In this document: positions 9,763 to 21,531 of the stretch, piece by piece
How the letters are laid out: every line of letters starts with the position of its first letter
Numbering within the stretch: position 1 is the stretch's first letter
Assembly (NCBI RefSeq): GCF_027942865.1
Contig: NC_134523.1
Span: forward strand, 248,001 to 312,000
DNA: 64,000 bases
Direction: 5' to 3'
DNA from: Odontesthes bonariensis
Taxonomy: Eukaryota > Chordata > Actinopteri > Atheriniformes > Atherinopsidae
Notes under the pieces: model-generated
Seen by the model: the letters and a program-made list of their open reading frames with translations, nothing else
Told to the model about the DNA's origin: nothing
Databases searched by the model: none
Program-made: the position numbers and the translations under genes

Positions 9763-11205
9763 GGTTAGGATGCCTCCTGGGGCATCTGGTTAGGATGCCT
9801 CCTGGGGCATCTGGTTAGGACGCCTCCTGGGGCATCTGGTTAGGACGCCTCCTGGGGCCTCTGGTTAGGATGCCTCCTGGGGCATCTGGTTAGGACGCCT
9901 CCTGGGGCATCTGGTTAGGATGCCTCCTGGGGCCTCTGGTTAGGACGCCTCCTGGGGCATCTGGTTAGGACGCCTCCTGGGGCATCTGGTTAGGATGCCT
10001 CCTGGGGCCTCTGGTTAGGATGCCTCCTGGGGCATCTGGTTAGGACGCCTCCTGGGGCATCTGGTAAGGACGCCTCCTGGGGCATCTGGTTAGGATGCCT
10101 CCTGGGGCCTCTGGTTAGGACGCCTCCTGGGGCCTCTGGTTAGGACGCCTCCTGGGGCATCTGGTAAGGACGCCTCCTGGGGCATCTGGTTAGGATGCCT
10201 CCTGGGGCCTCTGGTTAGGACGCCTCCTGGGGCCTCTGGTTAGGACGCCTCCTGGGGCATCTGGTTAGGATGCCTCCTGGGGCCTCTGGTTAGGATGCCT
10301 CCTGGGGCATCTGGTTAGGACGCCTCCTGGGGCATCTGGTTAGGATGCCTCCTGGGGCCTCTGGTTAGGATGCCTCCTGGGGCCTCTGGTTAGGACGCCT
10401 CCTGGGGCCTCTGGTTAGGACGCCTCCTGGGGCATCTGGTAAGGACGCCTCCTGGGGCATCTGGTTAGGATGCCTCCTGGGGCATCTGGTTAGGACGCCT
10501 CCTGGGGCATCTGGTAAGGACGCCTCCTGGGGCATCTGGTTAGGATGCCTCCTGGGGCCTCTGGTTAGGACGCCTCCTGGGGCCTCTGGTTAGGACGCCT
10601 CCTGGGGCATCTGGTAAGGACGCCTCCTGGGGCATCTGGTTAGGATGCCTCCTGGGGCCTCTGGTTAGGACGCCTCCTGGGGCCTCTGGTTAGGACGCCT
10701 CCTGGGGCATCTGGTTAGGATGCCTCCTGGGGCCTCTGGTTAGGATGCCTCCTGGGGCATCTGGTTAGGACGCCTCCTGGGGCATCTGGTAAGGACGCCT
10801 CCTGGGGCATCTGGTTAGGATGCCTCCTGGGGCCTCTGGTTAGGACGCCTCCTGGGGCCTCTGGTTAGGACGCCTCCTGGGGCATCTGGTAAGGACGCCT
10901 CCTGGGGCATCTGGTTAGGATGCCTCCTGGGGCCTCTGGTTAGGACGCCTCCTGGGGCCTCTGGTTAGGACGCCTCCTGGGGCATCTGGTTAGGACGCCT
11001 CCTGGGGCATCTGGTAAGGACGCCTCCTGGGGCATCTGGTTAGGATGCCTCCTGGGGCCTCTGGTTAGGACGCCTCCTGGGGCATCTGGTTAGGACGCCT
11101 CCTGGGGCATCTGGTTAGGATGCCTCCTGGGGCCTCTGGTTAGGATGCCTCCTGGGGCCTCTGGTTAGGACGCCTCCTGGGGCATCTGGTTAGGATGCCT
11201 CCTGG
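9763..11205 (+). repeat. 25-bp minisatellite, about 58 copies, inside a LINE
   Basis: Unit GGTTAGGAYGCCTCCTGGGG followed by CMTCT. Variants are C/T at the ninth base, CATCT/CCTCT, and GGTAAGG. Blocks of the same variant order recur (for example the AAGG-containing trimer), showing multi-unit duplication. A seven-unit stub of the same array reappears at 18806-18933 through tandem duplication. Confidence 0.95.
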
Positions 11206-11230
11206 ACGCCTCCCTGGTGAGGTGTTCCGG

Positions 11231-11250
11231 TATATATGTATATATATGTA

Positions 11251-11288
<38 letters not shown>

Positions 11289-11329
11289 TACATATATATA
11301 CATATACACATATGTACATATATATATAT
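11231..11329. repeat. TATATG/TATACA microsatellite
   Basis: (TA)n with spaced G and C, arranged so the left half (TATATG) is roughly the complement of the right half (CATATA); 97-bp copy at 18959-19055. Confidence 0.9.
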
Positions 11330-11408
11330 GAAACAGAAAGTCCAATGTAATCCGAGTACATTTACTCTTTTCCGTTTAAATGTCATCTTGCACCATTTCC
11401 GGGGGGAT

Positions 11409-11537
11409 TTCCTTGCATTTCCTAGCAACGGTCCTTGGTAACGACGTGGAGGAAGCGCGCTCTCTTTGGCGGACTGTCATCGATAACAACATGGAGCCTC
11501 AAGAGGTAATTCTACTTCAATCTTGACAAAGAAAAAA
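11409..11537 (+). repeat. Duplicated 125-bp block with a mini first exon (left copy)
   Basis: From TTCCTTGCATTTCCTAGCAA to CTTGACAAAG plus A-run this matches 29326-29458 with a few differences. Contains AGCAAC and GGTAAC half-sites (RFX-like), an ATG at 11491 and five codons (MEPQE) followed by a GTAATT donor. The two copies bracket the whole nested transposon stack. Confidence 0.75.
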
Positions 11538-11544
11538 AAAAAAA

Positions 11545-12097
11545 CTCTCGGGCAGGGTAAAGTTGAAGCTTAGCTTAGCTGCAACTCAAAAAATGTCCGA
11601 CCGGCTGAAACGGACTCCGGAAAGAAATGTTCACCTAGAATTCTGCGCTCCCACAACTCATGTCTCGTCTAAAAAACGAAGCAAAAACTGTGGTTATCAT
11701 ATCACCACTTTCACTGTCTCGAAAAATCAATCAGTCGGTGCCAGTGCAACTAAAGAAACGCAACTATACACACGTATTGAACATGAAATTAAATGAGAGA
11801 GAACATGGTATTCATTAAAACTAATCAATACCTAACAAACATCCGATCTACACCCACGTAGGACCAGACTCAGAAAAATGGGGGACAAGTAATAATGTTA
11901 ATGATACAAATTATTTGTACAGTCAAGGACTGTACAAACAAGATATTAGATAAAACGCAGGAATTAAAACATCTTACCATATTAAAAATATGACCTCTGA
12001 CCTTTCAGGCTGCTGCTCCACATTTACAGCAGCCGATAATGTAAAACAACCTACTGGCTGAAGTATTTGCAGTAAGTTCATCATCTCCCTCAGGCTT
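11545..12097 (-). mobile_element. Left arm of THAP-type DNA transposon (interrupted)
   Basis: The minus strand sequence after the exon-1 remnant at 27659-27742 is carried on to here once the hAT at 12106-27650 and one copy of its target ACCTTAGG are removed. It is non-coding, with no further THAP or transposase sequence visible. Left limit uncertain. Confidence 0.4.
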
Positions 12098-12312
12098 ACC
12101 TTAGGCAGGGGTGGAGCAGTGATTTTAGATGTGGGGTGTTCCAGGGGGGGCACATGAGCACCACATCAAGTCCAAAGACTGCATATAAAAAAGGTCAAGC
12201 CTCACAATAGAGATACGGTATCATAATTTACACATTTTTAATCACAAAATGTAACATTTAATCACTATCACGGAGTTATCACCGTGGATTTACTGTAGGC
12301 TACGAAATTGCC

Positions 12313-12360
12313 CTCTTTTGGCGATCTACGGTGGGCTCACACCATAGATCGCCAAAAGAG
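12313..12360. repeat. Perfect 16-bp inverted repeat, 16-nt loop
   Basis: CTCTTTTGGCGATCTA (12313-12328) pairs with 12345-12360; GGTG/CACC inside the loop can add four pairs. Deleted from the right duplication copy. Confidence 0.8.
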
Positions 12361-14168
12361 CGATTACGTTCCGATGTGTAGCTTGGGGGGTGGGGGTCTC
12401 ACTAATACAAAATTATTATGACTGGATCAGGTGCAGTGACAATGCATCCATGTTCATATTTCACCAAAAATCATTCCCTTCCAAACATCAAAACCAATCA
12501 GATAAACTTGATATACAGTATATAAATATCACTGCAAATATTGACTAATTTTTTTGGATGAATGTTATTTTAAAATCATTCAACAAAACTTGGATTTAAA
12601 TTCTTCTTTTTGTTTGGCAGTCCACAGGTCTGGCCAGTCACTACTGATGTCTACAGAAAAACAACAAAAATGATGCATCTCTCTCCATCTCACACCCACT
12701 CACACTACTGTGATCACAATATTCACCAGCAGGACCTACGCATCCCCCTCTTTACATTAACAATCTGGGCAAAGTGAGGCTCCACTTCTATAAACTGGAG
12801 ATGCATTTAGCATCTAAATTAATTAAACTAGATCATGTAGGTCAGTCAGTTTAAGTACCTTGGCTAAAGTTATACTTTTAGACCTTTATAATAACAAAAA
12901 AGCTTTTCATCAGTTTCATCTAACGTTACAGTTATGAAATCCTTATGAACTGTGTTGATTACACTTACTGAAAAACAACAATGATATGCCATTAATCCGT
13001 TCCATGAAATAAAAATAGACAGAATAACAGCTCTTAAAAAAACTCACATGTCGGGACACTCTTAACTCAAGGTACCACTTTAAAGTGCTACATAGCTTCA
13101 TGCTAACGTGACATTAGCCTTTCATAACTTTAGCCTACTCGTTTAACCTAACAATTGGCAACAAATCTCCTCTCTAAATGTGCAGTCTTTAAAAACAATG
13201 ACTCATTTGGAAATCACATTAAAACTTAACTCAAAATGATGTATTCCACCAAAGTAGGTTCACTCTGACAGTGCAACAGGACACTCTCTGCCACTCATTT
13301 CAAAGACGCCGCATTTCTCACTCATCTTTCAACGAGACTTGCCTGTCAATCAACTGGAGTGACACCTGAGGTGTCCAATCAGGTTCCAGAGGTGGCCGTT
13401 CGGGAGCCGGCTCTTCTTTGATAGCCGAGTCAAAAGAGCCGAGCTTCCAAGGGCGTCAGTTTGGTTTTAGAAGTGGTGGGGACAAAAAACGTAATGCATT
13501 CTATGCCCCCCACGGACCACCCACCATCCAGCACATTAAAAAGTAACGCATTCTAGATCTATTCCAGCGTCATGTTTAATAAGCGGCCCTTTTTTTGATG
13601 AACGCATACAGAGTTTATAAAATATATCCTTTAATTTCATGTTTCCATATCATTATGATATGATTCGAAAGTATGTATTTATTCATGAATTAATTACTGT
13701 TAATTGCAACTGCAGCTGTTTGTCCGGACAGACTATCAAAACAAACACAGACTTCGGCCAACAGGCCCTATAACTGAGCAGAAACCTGTAGTCTGTGGGG
13801 CTCCTCATTCCTCCTCATCGAGCCTCTCACTACCACCTTTCCATCAACTACATTTGACACTGAGCATATACAGAATGTTATTTTCTGGAGTTGCTAAAAA
13901 AAACAAGCAAATAACTAGCTTAACGTTTCCTTGGCTAACCTAATACTAAAATGCTAACGCTGCACGCGGAGACTTCATAGCCACCATGGCAAATTATATT
14001 CATAATATTATAGTCTACACATGACAAATATTTAACACACATTTCACACACAGACAATATTTCAGATGATTTCTATGGATCGTATATGGTTTGCTTATCA
14101 TTACAAAACATGAATGTGGAAGGCTATTGAGTAGCCTACTGCTAAAAATAAAACGTTAGACAATTTAC

Positions 14169-14319
14169 CTTGATAACTGTGTATATACTCCACAAATAAC
14201 TTGTACCCTTTCCTCAGCCTGGACTGTGGTGCTGGTGAGTGTGACTCCACGATCCTGTGTATATCCTCTAAAGTTATCCTTGGAAGAACCACCAGCGAAG
14301 TTGCGAAGAAACGCTGCAT
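14169..14319 (-). pseudogene. Orphan exon resembling SWIM/YqaJ-type transposon-derived proteins (left copy)
   Basis: From ATG 14319 the minus strand encodes 50 residues ending phase 1 at a GTAAAT donor (14168). It includes LPRITLEDIHRIVE and KGYKLFVEYIHSY, reminiscent of the N-terminal segment of teleost multicopy proteins with SWIM zinc finger and YqaJ-like nuclease domains. Only this one exon is present. The open frame extends upstream to 14388 only because the inserted Harbinger arm has no stop. Recognition is from memory of the family pattern and is tentative. Confidence 0.3.
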
Positions 14320-15406
14320 TTTTGTTTGTGTAGAAGTAGCTCTGAATGAGTTTCGCCGGGAAAGCGGTTTACCCGGGGTCCGTTTCACAAAGCAGGTTCC
14401 ACCAACTCTGAGTCTATTCCTGATCTCTGAGCTGATCTACTCTGAGATGGAAAACTCTGAGTTCTATTTCATCCTTACTGACCGCCAGAGGCGGTGCTTT
14501 CAAGCACTGGATGATACATCTTGCGCATGCGCAGGTCGAGTGTTAATACCAACAACGTCACTCGTGACCCCCTGCTGACCCCGGAGAGCCTATATACTTC
14601 CGGCAACATCAGCAGGTCAGTCCTTTTTCATCTTCTCGCTGCGCAAGGTAAGTACTGCGTCTGCATATGAGACGATTTCTGAAACCAATTCTACTTCATC
14701 GTTCGCTGCTGGTGGTCTCGCGACGTCCCGTCGAGGCTGCGAGCTGCTCGCCCTTCAGAGACCGCGGCGAACTGCCGAGAGGTATGTAACCTTTTTTTCC
14801 CTCGGCTGATGAAGTTTACTGCCAGCTGTTACAAGCGCCGGTCTAGGTAGCATGCTCGCTCCTTCTCCCGGTGCTGTGCGCTGCACGTGAGTAACAGTCT
14901 GTTTACAGTTGCATTGTCGGTGAAGCTACATTGCTAGCCCTCTCCCGGCATCTGTAACCTACTTATGCTAAACGGCCAACTCGGTTGTGCCGGTTCTTTG
15001 ATTTTGTTGCTGCTATTGTTCTGCCCCTCTCCTGGTGCACGGCGGCGTGTGCGCCCCCCGCTCCCAGAACAGGTGGCCTATAGTGGTTGTCGGCGAAGGC
15101 ACCGTTTGCGGCTCCCGCTCCCGACATACCCCTATAGACGGTGTATAAATACAGCAATAGCCCCTCTCCTGGTGTATGGCGGCGTGTGCGCCCCCCGCTC
15201 CCAGAACAGGCGGCCTATAGTTGATTGTCGGTGAAGGCACCGTTTGCGGCTCCCAGCATTCAGCTATAAGTAAAGAATTTTCTTCTGAAAAAAAAAAAAA
15301 AAAAGACGAAATATATAAATAAGAATTAGTACATACGTACTATCGGCAAATATACTGTGTGTATATATATATATATTTATATATTGGAACCAGAGGTGGT
15401 CCCGAC

Positions 15407-16948
15407 ATGGATCACAACCACTCCTGCTCGGCCTGTATGACTCCTCTACAACTTGAGGATGGCCATGATCTGTGTCCTTCGTGCCTCGGCCTCGGACATC
15501 TGAGGCAGGGTCTCTCAGACGAGTCCTGCATGAATTGTGGCATCCTGCCTCACGCTGTCAGGGCTGCAAGGCTGGCCGAGGTAGAGCGCCTGTTGGGCCC
15601 TCCCTTGTCTCCTCAGCTGACCCCTGACCAGCGGCTGGCCCCGTCTCGGTCTAGCCGACCACGGCGTCGGCCTGCTGAGACTGCAGGCCCCACCTCCGGG
15701 AAGAGGGCCAAGGGGTCCGGGCTTACCTCTAGAGTGGATCAGCTGACAGCAGAGCTTGACAGCATGAAGTCCCTCCTCCTGGCTCTCCAGCCTGGGGCTG
15801 GAGCAACCCAGCCGGGTGCCCTTGTTCCTCCAACGGCCTCCTTCGGTCCGGAGGAGGATGCGTTTTCCATAGCAGCTTCAGCTACTATGTTTCAGGACTA
15901 CGCTTCGGACGTGCTCCTGGGAGACGAAGCCTCCCGTCCCTCTGCAGCGGGCTCCCTTTCTTCAGCCCGTAGCCCGGCGGGTGGCAGTGAGGAAGGCTCT
16001 GTGGGAGCCGCCATTCGTACGGCTCTAGCCAGGCTGCAGCTGGACGTGCCGCAGGCTCAGCCAGCTTCGGCCAGTGCCTTTTTCAGGCGCTCCTCAACCC
16101 CCGCTGAACTAACTGTACCTCCATCAGAGGAGTATCTGAGGGAATTACAGACGTTCTGGAGGGACCCTAGGGCCCCTGCCCGTCCGACAGCTGATGCTCG
16201 GACCCTGGCAGCCATGCAGGACGCATCCAAGTTCGGCCTGGACCGCATGCCAGCGGTTGAGCCCACTATAGCCGCCCTGATCGTGTCACCCGATGAGGCT
16301 CTGAGACGGGAGGCGAGGTGTCCTCGCCCCCAGTGCCGGGTAACGGATGACTTGCTGTCGAAGGCCTATGAGGCGGCAGCACGCATGGCTCGCATGGGTA
16401 ATTCCATGTCCCACCTGCTGCTCGCCCTGTCATCATCCCTGCAGGAGACCGAACTGGACACTTCTGTCCACAGTGTTACTGACGCCTCTCTACAGGCCTT
16501 TGCATTGATGTCTAGAGAGTTGGGACGGGTAATGGCAACTCTCGTTCAGGCTCGCCGCCAGGTTTGGTTGGCGCAGTCCCCTCTCTCGGAGGCCTGCAGG
16601 AGAACCCTCCGCAGTGTTCCGGTGGAACCGGGGGAGCTGTTTGGCTCCGCGGCTCTGGAAGCCCTCGAGCGCACGGTCCAGGCTGGGAAGACCCGACAGC
16701 AGCTGTCTGAGCTTCACAGAAGCACGCCGCCGCCTGGCGACCCTAGGGGCCGTCCAGCTGCCTCGCAGCGCGGCACCCACTCACGGGCCAGGGGCCTCCC
16801 TCGGCCCCAGTACTCACGCCCACAGCCTGCTCAGCGGCAGGCACAGTCCTTTCGGGCGCCTGAGCGACTGCCCCCTGGGCAACCTCAGGTCTCACATACT
16901 ACCCGTCGTGCCCCTGGAGCCCCTAGAGGTCGGGGGGCCCGACGCTGA
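15407..16948 (+). CDS. DIRS gag-like protein (copy A)
   Basis: 513 codons from ATG 15407, chosen over an upstream in-frame start inside the TA-rich leader because it follows a clean leader and begins the Cys-rich domain. N-terminus has C-x2-C, C-x2-C and C-x2-C pairs within the first 50 residues (CSAC, CPSC, CMNC), a possible zinc-binding fold; then a Pro/Ser/Arg-rich segment, a coiled-coil-like heptad stretch (LTSRVDQLTAELDSM), a conserved central alpha-helical part and a strongly basic Arg/Gly/Gln C-terminus, likely nucleic-acid binding. Overlaps the RT frame. Confidence 0.8.
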   Translation: MDHNHSCSACMTPLQLEDGHDLCPSCLGLGHLRQGLSDESCMNCGILPHAVRAARLAEVERLLGPPLSPQLTPDQRLAPSRSSRPRRRPAETAGPTSGKRAKGSGLTSRVDQLTAELDSMKSLLLALQPGAGATQPGALVPPTASFGPEEDAFSIAASATMFQDYASDVLLGDEASRPSAAGSLSSARSPAGGSEEGSVGAAIRTALARLQLDVPQAQPASASAFFRRSSTPAELTVPPSEEYLRELQTFWRDPRAPARPTADARTLAAMQDASKFGLDRMPAVEPTIAALIVSPDEALRREARCPRPQCRVTDDLLSKAYEAAARMARMGNSMSHLLLALSSSLQETELDTSVHSVTDASLQAFALMSRELGRVMATLVQARRQVWLAQSPLSEACRRTLRSVPVEPGELFGSAALEALERTVQAGKTRQQLSELHRSTPPPGDPRGRPAASQRGTHSRARGLPRPQYSRPQPAQRQAQSFRAPERLPPGQPQVSHTTRRAPGAPRGRGARR

Positions 16949-16949
16949 G

Positions 16950-18805
16950 GCCACGGGGCCGACCGTCGGCCTTTTTTCCCAGCAGCAGCTCAGCTACTGG
17001 GCTGCTTCCACCAGGGACCCGTGGGTTCTCTCCACCTTGACCCACGGGTACAAACTTCAGTTCCGACGTCGGCCCCCGACCCATGGCCGAGTCAGGATGA
17101 CTGTCATCCGCGACCCGGCGAAAGCCCGAGCCCTCGCCCAGGGGCTGTTCGTCCTCCTGGGCAAGGGTGCCATCGAACCGGTAGACCCCCTGTTGCACCC
17201 CGGGGGGTTCTACTCGACTTACTTTCTGGTAGCAAAGAAAGATGGCGGATTTCGACCTATCCTCGACCTCAGGAACCTCAACAGGTTCCTGAAGGTCTTG
17301 AGGTTCCATATGTTGACCACTGCAGAGGTTCTGCGTACGGTCTCCAGAGGGGAGTGGTTTACCTCCATAGACCTGGAGGATGCCTACTTTCACGTTCCTG
17401 TGGCGCCACACCATCGGCAGTTTCTGCGATTCGCCTTTCAGGGGCGTCATTTCCAGTTCAGGGTGCTCCCGTTTGGTCTCTCCCTCTCCCCACGGGTGTT
17501 CACCAGATGTGTGACGGCAGCCCTCTCGCACCTACAGTCGCGGGGCATGAAGATCTTGCCATATCTGGACGACTGGCTCGTCTGTGCGCCATCCCAGTCT
17601 CAGGTGGCCCTCGACACGACGTGTCTTCTTTCCCATGTGGCCCGTTTGGGCCTCAGGGTGAATTCTACAAAGAGTGGCCTGGTCCCATCACAGAGCACAG
17701 TTTTTCTTGGGGTGACCCTCGATGCGGTCACCATGATGGCCTGCCCGTCGCCACGGCGGGTGAGCGACATCCTCCGCCACCTCCTCCCGTTTCGGGAAGG
17801 CAGGCGGTTCCACTACGTGGAGTTCTTACGCGTCCTGGGGAAACTGACAGCTGCGGCTGCTGTGGTCCCCTTAGGATTGCTGTCGCTGCGTCCCCTCCAG
17901 AGGTGGTTGCACAGCTTTCACCTGGACGCCAGGAGACACCGGCACAGGAGGCTTGCGGTGTCACACCGTTGCCTTCTTGCTCTGGCCCCGTGGAGGAAGC
18001 GTTCGTTTCTCCTCCAGGGCATGCCCATGGGCTCCATTGCATCCCGTCGCGAGGCAGTCACGACGGACGCCTCCCTCTCGGGGTGGGGCGCCGTGTGGCA
18101 GAACCGGACGGCTCAGGGGCTGTGGCCGGCGCGGGACCGCTCACAGCACATCAACGCACTAGAGCTGCGGGCTGTACACAGAGCGTTGCAGGCTTTCCTC
18201 CCTTTCTTGAGGGGCCGACATGTACTCGTGCGGTCGGACAATGTTTCGGCCGTCTCCCACATAAACCACCAAGGTGGCACCAGGTCTGCACTGCTACTGC
18301 AGGCATCCCGGGACCTCCTGCTGTGGGCAGCACCACGCTTAGCCAGCCTAAAGGCAATGTATTTGCCCGGGGAACGCAACCAGACGGCGGACTTGCTCTC
18401 CCGTGGCAAGCCTCCGCCGGGGGATTGGCAGCTCCATCCGGAGGTGGTGCTCAATATCTGGGCCACCTTCGGCAGAGCAAACGTGGACCTCTTTGCCTCA
18501 GAAGAGTCGACCCATTGCCCCCTCTGGTTCTCCCTGACAGAGGAGAGCAGTCCCCTGGGACAGGATGCTCTGGCCCACGACTGGCCAGAGGTTCTCCTCT
18601 ATGCTTTCCCGCCGATCCCTCTGATAGCCCCTACGCTACAGAGGGTCCTCCAGCAGGGCCACAGGCTGCTGTTGGTAGCCCCCTTTTGGCCAGGGAGGAC
18701 GTGGTTTCCACTGCTGCACAGGCTCTGCAGCGGTTCCCCATGGCGCCTCCCCGACAGGAGGGATCTCCTGTCTCAGTGGCAGGGTCAGATCTGGCATCCC
18801 GACCC
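16950..18805 (+). pseudogene. DIRS reverse transcriptase/RNase H, truncated (copy A)
   Basis: Same RT/RNase H frame as copy B (YLDDW at about 17562-17576) and open throughout, but at 18805 it runs into the 25-bp minisatellite and stops at 18821. RT and RNase H are complete; the C-terminal extension loses about its last dozen residues. The frame is already open from 16614, overlapping gag. Confidence 0.8.
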
Positions 18806-18958
18806 TGGGGCATCTGGTTAGGACGCCTCCTGGGGCATCTGGTTAGGATGCCTCCTGGGGCCTCTGGTTAGGATGCCTCCTGGGGCCTCTGGTTAGGACG
18901 CCTCCTGGGGCATCTGGTTAGGATGCCTCCTGGACGCCTCCCTGGTGAGGTGTTCCGG

Positions 18959-19055
18959 TATATATGTATATATATGTATATATGTATATATATATATATA
19001 TATATATACATATATACATATATATACATATACACATATGTACATATATATATAT
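18959..19055. repeat. TA-rich microsatellite, duplicated copy
   Basis: Second copy of the 11231-11329 tract, two bases shorter. Confidence 0.9.
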
Positions 19056-20293
19056 GAAACAGAAAGTCCAATGTAATCCGAGTACCTTGGCTAAAGTTAT
19101 ACTTTTAGACCTTTATAATAACAAAAAAGCTTTTCATCAGTTTCATCTAACGTTACAGTTATGAAATCCTTATGAACTGTGTTGATTACACTTACTGAAA
19201 AACAACAATGATATGCCATTAATCCGTTCCATGAAATAAAAATAGACAGAATAACAGCTCTTAAAAAAACTCACATGTCGGGACACTCTTAACTCAAGGT
19301 ACCACTTTAAAGTGCTACATAGCTTCATGCTAACGTGACATTAGCCTTTCATAACTTTAGCCTACTCGTTTAACCTAACAATTGGCAACAAATCTCCTCT
19401 CTAAATGTGCAGTCTTTAAAAACAATGACTCATTTGGAAATCACATTAAAACTTAACTCAAAATGATGTATTCCACCAAAGTAGGTTCACTCTGACAGTG
19501 CAACAGGACACTCTCTGCCACTCATTTCAAAGACGCCGCATTTCTCACTCATCTTTCAACGAGACTTGCCTGTCAATCAACTGGAGTGACACCTGAGGTG
19601 TCCAATCAGGTTCCAGAGGTGGCCGTTCGGGAGCCGGCTCTTCTTTGATAGCCGAGTCAAAAGAGCCGAGCTTCCAAGGGCGTCAGTTTGGTTTTAGAAG
19701 TGGTGGGGACAAAAAACGTAATGCATTCTATGCCCCCCACGGACCACCCACCATCCAGCACATTAAAAAGTAACGCATTATGATATGATTCGAAAGTATG
19801 TATTTATTCATGAATTAATTACTGTTAATTGCAACTGCAGCTGTTTGTCCGGACAGACTATCAAAACAAACACAGACTTCGGCCAACAGGCCCTATAACT
19901 GAGCAGAAACCTGTAGTCTGTGGGGCTCCTCATTCCTCCTCATCGAGCCTCTCACTACCACCTTTCCATCAACTACATTTGACACTGAGCATATACAGAA
20001 TGTTATTTTCTGGAGTTGCTAAAAAAAACAAGCAAATAACTAGCTTAGCGTTTCCTTGGCTAACCTAATACTAAAATGCTAACGCTGCACGCGGAGACTT
20101 CATAGCCACCATGGCAAATTATATTCATAATATTATAGTCTACACATGACAAATATTTAACACACATTTCACACACAGACAATATTTCAGATGATTTCTA
20201 TGGATCGTATATGGTTTGCTTATCATTACAAAACATGAATGTGGAAGGCTATTGAGTAGCCTACTGCTAAAAATAAAACGTTAGACAATTTAC

Positions 20294-20444
20294 CTTGATA
20301 ACTGTGTATATACTCCACAAATAACTTGTACCCTTTCCTCAGCCTGGACTGTGGTGCTGGTGAGTGTGACTCCACGATCCTGTGTATATCCTCTAAAGTT
20401 ATCCTTGGAAGAACCACCAGCGAAGTTGCGAAGAAACGCTGCAT
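20294..20444 (-). pseudogene. Orphan SWIM/YqaJ-like exon (right duplication copy)
   Basis: Same 50-codon exon and donor as the left copy, carried by the tandem duplication at offset 6,125. Confidence 0.3.
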
Positions 20445-20603
20445 TTTTGTTTGTGTAGAAGTAGCTCTGAATGAGTTTCGCCGGGAAAGCGGTTTACCCG
20501 GGGTCCGTTTCACAAAGCAGGTTCCACCAACTCTGAGTCTATTCCTGATCTCTGAGCTGATCTACTCTGAGATGGAAAACTCTGAGTTCTATTTCATCCT
20601 TAC

Positions 20604-20750
20604 TGACCGCCAGAGGCGGTGCTTTCAAGCACTGGATGATACATCTTGCGCATGCGCAGGTCGAGTGTTAATACCAACAACGTCACTCGTGACCCCCTGC
20701 TGACCCCGGAGAGCCTATATACTTCCGGCAACATCAGCAGGTCAGTCCTT
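20604..20750 (+). repeat. DIRS left inverted terminal repeat
   Basis: 147 bp, complementary to 26188-26334 by eye without mismatches, from TGACCGCCAGAGG to GGTCAGTCCTT. Contains TATATA at 20716-20721 and the palindrome TGCGCATGCGCA, so it probably carries the promoter. Copy A equivalent: 14479-14625. Confidence 0.88.
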
Positions 20751-21139
20751 TTTCATCTTCTCGCTGCGCAAGGTAAGTACTGCGTCTGCATATGAGACGA
20801 TTTCTGAAACCAATTCTACTTCATCGTTCGCTGCTGGTGGTCTCGCGACGTCCCGTCGAGGCTGCGAGCTGCTCGCCCTTCAGAGACCGCGGCGAACTGC
20901 CGAGAGGTATGTAACCTTTTTTTCCCTCGGCTGATGAAGTTTACTGCCAGCTGTTACAAGCGCCGGTCTAGGTAGCATGCTCGCTCCTTCTCCCGGTGCT
21001 GTGCGCTGCACGTGAGTAACAGTCTGTTTACAGTTGCATTGTCGGTGAAGCTACATTGCTAGCCCTCTCCCGGCATCTGTAACCTACTTATGCTAAACGG
21101 CCAACTCGGTTGTGCCGGTTCTTTGATTTTGTTGCTGCT

Positions 21140-21388
21140 ATTGTTCTGCCCCTCTCCTGGTGCACGGCGGCGTGTGCGCCCCCCGCTCCCAGAACAGGTG
21201 GCCTATAGTGGTTGTCGGCGAAGGCACCGTTTGCGGCTCCCGCTCCCGACATACCCCTATAGACGGTGTATAAATACAGCAATAGCCCCTCTCCTGGTGT
21301 ATGGCGGCGTGTGCGCCCCCCGCTCCCAGAACAGGCGGCCTATAGTTGATTGTCGGTGAAGGCACCGTTTGCGGCTCCCAGCATTCAG
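21140..21388 (+). repeat. DIRS leader tandem duplication (about 137-bp unit)
   Basis: CCTCTCCTGGTG...GGCACCGTTTGCGGCTCCC occurs twice, near 21152 and 21289 (copy A: 15027 and 15164). Lies between the left inverted repeat and gag, followed by an A-run at 21414-21429. Possibly a promoter/enhancer repeat; function not evident. Confidence 0.75.
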
Positions 21389-21531
21389 CTATAAGTAAAG
21401 AATTTTCTTCTGAAAAAAAAAAAAAAAAAGACGAAATATATAAATAAGAATTAGTACATACGTACTATCGGCAAATATACTGTGTGTATATATATATATA
21501 TTTATATATTGGAACCAGAGGTGGTCCCGAC

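Larger units (their letters stand above)
11078..18805 (+). repeat. Left copy of a 7,728-bp tandem segmental duplication
   Basis: The minisatellite end at 11078 onward is repeated from 18806 (offset 7,728 at the array, 6,227 then 6,125 downstream). Left copy ends within the DIRS RT gene at 18805 (GACCC), where sequence jumps back to the minisatellite; in the right copy the DIRS continues past the equivalent 24930. Contains minisatellite tail, microsatellite, hAT arms, Harbinger arm and truncated DIRS. Confidence 0.92.
14462..18805 (+). mobile_element. DIRS retrotransposon copy A, 3'-truncated by the tandem duplication
   Basis: Starts TTCTATTTCATCC, left inverted repeat 14479-14625, leader, gag and RT frames identical in layout to copy B. 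Cut at 18805 within the region after RNase H; the tyrosine recombinase, internal complementary region and right inverted repeat are missing, so it cannot complete the DIRS cycle alone. Confidence 0.9.

Noticed and set aside
9763-11205. CRISPR-like direct repeats
   Set aside because: Units are contiguous without unique spacers, in a eukaryotic genome; it is a minisatellite. The same holds for the 32-, 51-, 16- and 14-bp arrays.
13360-13448. Another hAT level around GAGCCGGCTC
   Set aside because: Sequence resembles a known AGTGATGGGAAG-type element end split by element C, but I could not place both termini or a target repeat.
16923-17531. 202-codon minus-strand frame (also 23048-23656)
   Set aside because: Antisense shadow of the DIRS RT gene; follows its codon structure and has no domain.
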